21,832 nt of DNA from an uncultured Actinomycetes bacterium (GTDB lineage: Bacteria; Actinomycetota; Actinomycetes; S36-B12; UBA5976), in assembly GCA_903951185.1 (NCBI GenBank), contig CAJBBC010000026.1, positions 1 to 21,832 of the forward strand, in the 5' to 3' direction. A program made the position numbers and the translations under genes. Of this stretch, positions 20,271 to 21,832 are shown piece after piece (positions within the stretch are counted from its first letter, which is position 1; each line of letters opens with the position of its first letter). The notes below the pieces were generated by a model, which did not search any database, was not told the DNA's origin, and saw nothing but the letters and a program-made list of their open reading frames with translations.

Positions 20271-21599
20271 TTAATTAACTTGGGATAACGCGCCAGTAAA
20301 CCCTGGTACCCATGAACGAAATTCAGATTGTGCAGAGAATTCAGATTCAAGCTGGCATAAGACACCTAAACTGCCCATCCAAGTGCGGTGAATCATCAAA
20401 TACTCTGGTGGCAAATTTATTTTGAATGCAATTGACCAGTCTGGATTTCGTGGATCAGCCGTCTTGGCAAATAAGTCTTGTAGCCATGCGCGCGAATGTT
20501 GAAATACTTCAACCGAAGTTGGTTCGGTAAAAGGCGCCAGATAGTTCATTAGCGAAGAGGCATCTAATTCAATATTGGGTTTAATGAATCCGGCTTCACG
20601 CAAGCCAGCTACAACACCAGCTTGGTCACCCTGCATTGCAATATTTAATAGCTGGCCCATTGAAGCTGGCAATCCATCTGGGAATTCGGCAGTCGCCCCA
20701 AAATCCAAAACCAGCATGCGGCCGTCAGGCATAATTCGGAAATTACCAGGATGTGGATCGCAATGTAATAGTCCAGCCACTTTCGGGCCGGATAATAAAA
20801 ATCGCAGTAGTAGTAGACCGTACTTATCCCGCTCTTCTTTGGTACCCGAGTTAATAACCTCAAGTAATGGCCTGGAATCTACCCACTCAGTGATCATTAC
20901 TTCAGGTGTGGCCGAAAGTACATGCGGCACAAAAAAATCTTTACTACCTTCATAGGCATTTGCAAATTGTTTTTGCGCACGAGATTCATGGATGTAATCC
21001 AGCTCTTCAACTACTCGTGCCTTGAGTTCAATTACTAATGCCTTTACATCTAAGCCAGGGATAGTTAAACCAATAAATCTGGCCAGTCGAGAAATTGAAT
21101 TTAGATCGGCAATTAATGCACCGGCTGCGCCTGGATACTGAATCTTTACCGCAACTTCTCGGCCATCTTTCCAAATGGCTTTGTGTACTTGGCCAATCGA
21201 GGCGGCCGCAGCTGGTTCTTCATTAAATACTAAAAATCGATCACGCCAGTTGTCGCCCAAATTCTTTTTCATTTGCTTCAAGACACTTTGTTTGGACATT
21301 GGTGGCGCGCTGTCTTGAAGTTTGCTCAATGACTCTCGGTAAGGTCCGACTAATTCTTCAGGGAGTGATGATTCAAATACGCTCATAATTTGACCGAGTT
21401 TCATCGCACCACCTTTTAAGGTGCCCATTACTCGAAATAATTGAGCCGCAGTTTTTAGCTGCGCTTCTAATTTGGCTTCATCAGAATCTTTGCCGAACGC
21501 AACTTTGCCGGCACCCACCGCACGACGCCCGGCATGTGCAGCTGGGATACTCACCATTCGAGCACTGCGGGATAACGAATACTGCGGAATTTCGGCCAT
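20271..21599 (-). CDS. ABC1/UbiB (AarF/ADCK) family atypical kinase-like protein
   Basis: A 442-residue protein with the unusual kinase-like fold of the ABC1/UbiB family, whose members bind ATP and affect isoprenoid quinone or lipid metabolism. The exact role in menaquinone-using Actinobacteria is unsettled. Motifs are K67-L-G-Q70 in LKGGAMKLGQIMS, the Ala-rich nucleotide loop EPAAAASIGQVHKA (128-141), the lysine in VAVKIQYPGAA (K152), the catalytic-loop equivalent HCDPHPGNF (279-287) and metal-binding DFGAT (299-303). No transmembrane segment is evident. The frame is open 65 codons further upstream, but that part is low in similarity and overlaps the divergent gene. The ATG at 21597-21599 gives MAEIPQYSLSRSARM, fitting the family. 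tRNA-Arg follows downstream. No strong Shine-Dalgarno is seen. Confidence 0.9.
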   Translation of the reverse strand: MAEIPQYSLSRSARMVSIPAAHAGRRAVGAGKVAFGKDSDEAKLEAQLKTAAQLFRVMGTLKGGAMKLGQIMSVFESSLPEELVGPYRESLSKLQDSAPPMSKQSVLKQMKKNLGDNWRDRFLVFNEEPAAAASIGQVHKAIWKDGREVAVKIQYPGAAGALIADLNSISRLARFIGLTIPGLDVKALVIELKARVVEELDYIHESRAQKQFANAYEGSKDFFVPHVLSATPEVMITEWVDSRPLLEVINSGTKEERDKYGLLLLRFLLSGPKVAGLLHCDPHPGNFRIMPDGRMLVLDFGATAEFPDGLPASMGQLLNIAMQGDQAGVVAGLREAGFIKPNIELDASSLMNYLAPFTEPTSVEVFQHSRAWLQDLFAKTADPRNPDWSIAFKINLPPEYLMIHRTWMGSLGVLCQLESEFSAQSEFRSWVPGFTGALSQVN

Positions 21600-21674
21600 A
21601 GTCAATTGTCTATTTAACTGACAAAGTCTGCATCTTTTGCTTTTAGTGAAAATGCGGATCTGCCTTATTCGGGT

Positions 21675-21680
21675 TACTAT
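21675..21680 (+). promoter_or_regulatory. Candidate leaderless -10 box of the right-edge gene
   Basis: TACTAT, 6 bases before the GTG at 21687. No ribosome site lies upstream of that GTG. The box falls in the 87-base divergent gap with the ABC1/UbiB gene. Confidence 0.4.
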
Positions 21681-21686
21681 CGATTT

Positions 21687-21832
21687 GTGATTAATGTTTC
21701 CGAAGTTCTCCGAATGGCTGCTGACACACTTGAGAAGAGTCAGAGTCGAGTTACTGAACAGCGTGAAAAAAGCGGCCGTGAAGTCGATCCACAAGCGATT
21801 TCCGATGCGCTCTATACCCTCGGTGCAACTGG
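21687..21832 (+). CDS. Unrecognised gene, partial (5' end only)
   Basis: An open frame from GTG at 21687 to the window edge, 48 codons and 2 bases with no stop. I do not recognise the product. The visible part is hydrophilic and probably helical: INVSEVLRMAADTLEK then SQSRVTEQREKSGREVDPQA and ISDALYTLGAT. It has no signal peptide. The codon choices look like those of neighbouring genes, and the ABC1/UbiB gene on the other strand starts at 21599, so this interval is the natural place for a divergent gene. A start at the ATG ten codons in is possible but lacks any nearby signal. The evidence is the open frame, the TACTAT box and the gene layout. Confidence 0.55.
   Translation, partial: MINVSEVLRMAADTLEKSQSRVTEQREKSGREVDPQAISDALYTLGAT

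Noticed and set aside
21600..21794. 65-residue N-terminal extension of the ABC1/UbiB protein
   Set aside because: The added sequence is unlike the family, has no ribosome site and would cover the divergent gene and its promoter.
1..21832. Mobile elements, prophage, CRISPR arrays, defence or biosynthetic clusters
   Set aside because: No transposase, integrase, repeat-spacer pattern or accessory-gene signature is seen. All genes but the small membrane protein and the right-edge gene belong to recognisable core families in a conserved actinobacterial order.

Overview
The window is a chromosomal housekeeping segment from an actinobacterium (Actinomycetota). The protein set and order point there: two different ClpP proteases (ClpP1 then ClpP2) with ClpX and trigger factor, a group II truncated haemoglobin closely matching mycobacterial GlbO, a DUF4233 membrane protein between folC and ndk, and the paired radical-SAM (TIGR03960) and DUF2344 (TIGR03936) genes next to an RNase E/G gene. 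From memory, the same blocks lie in similar order in Mycobacterium tuberculosis (rne, ndk, DUF4233, folC, valS, then clpX, clpP2, clpP1, tig, tRNA genes, pepN, glbO, thioesterase, ettA, ssb), with many extra genes between them. Here they are packed tightly. Codon use and intergenic sequence are AT-rich for an actinobacterium, which together with the compactness suggests a streamlined lineage such as freshwater Nanopelagicales (acI). That placement is inference.

Layout. 1-6429 (minus strand): folC, DUF4233, ndk, TIGR03960 radical SAM, DUF2344, then RNase E/G, which runs off the left edge. 6472-9051 (plus): valS, divergent from folC. 9069-13198 (minus): tig, clpP1, clpP2, clpX, a proteostasis cluster. 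13284-13499: divergent tRNA-Pro(UGG) and tRNA-Gly(UCC). 13592-17504: pepN, a convergent small secreted or membrane protein, a short MscS-like channel gene and glbO. 17501-20006 (minus): ssb, ettA and a hot-dog thioesterase. 20151-20223: tRNA-Arg(UCU). 20271-21599 (minus): an ABC1/UbiB-type kinase-like gene. 21687-end (plus): the start of an unrecognised gene.

There is no sign of mobile elements, phage, CRISPR or a biosynthetic cluster. No stretch over 300 bases lacks a gene, and three gene pairs meet with 2 bases between them, a 1-base overlap or a 4-base overlap. The more interesting signals are regulatory. Two classes of gene start are visible: genes with a clear Shine-Dalgarno (clpX, clpP1, tig, pepN, mscS-like, ssb, rne), and genes with none but with a TANNNT hexamer 6-8 bases before the start codon (folC, valS, ndk, glbO, ettA, the small membrane protein, the right-edge gene), as expected for leaderless transcripts. 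There is also a long imperfect hairpin against the rne Shine-Dalgarno, a ClgR-like operator upstream of clpP1, and palindromes next to the glbO and pepN starts. Other points of note are an archaeal-type (type 2) valyl-tRNA synthetase on the strand opposite to its usual neighbours, and an MscS-like protein lacking the C-terminal domain.
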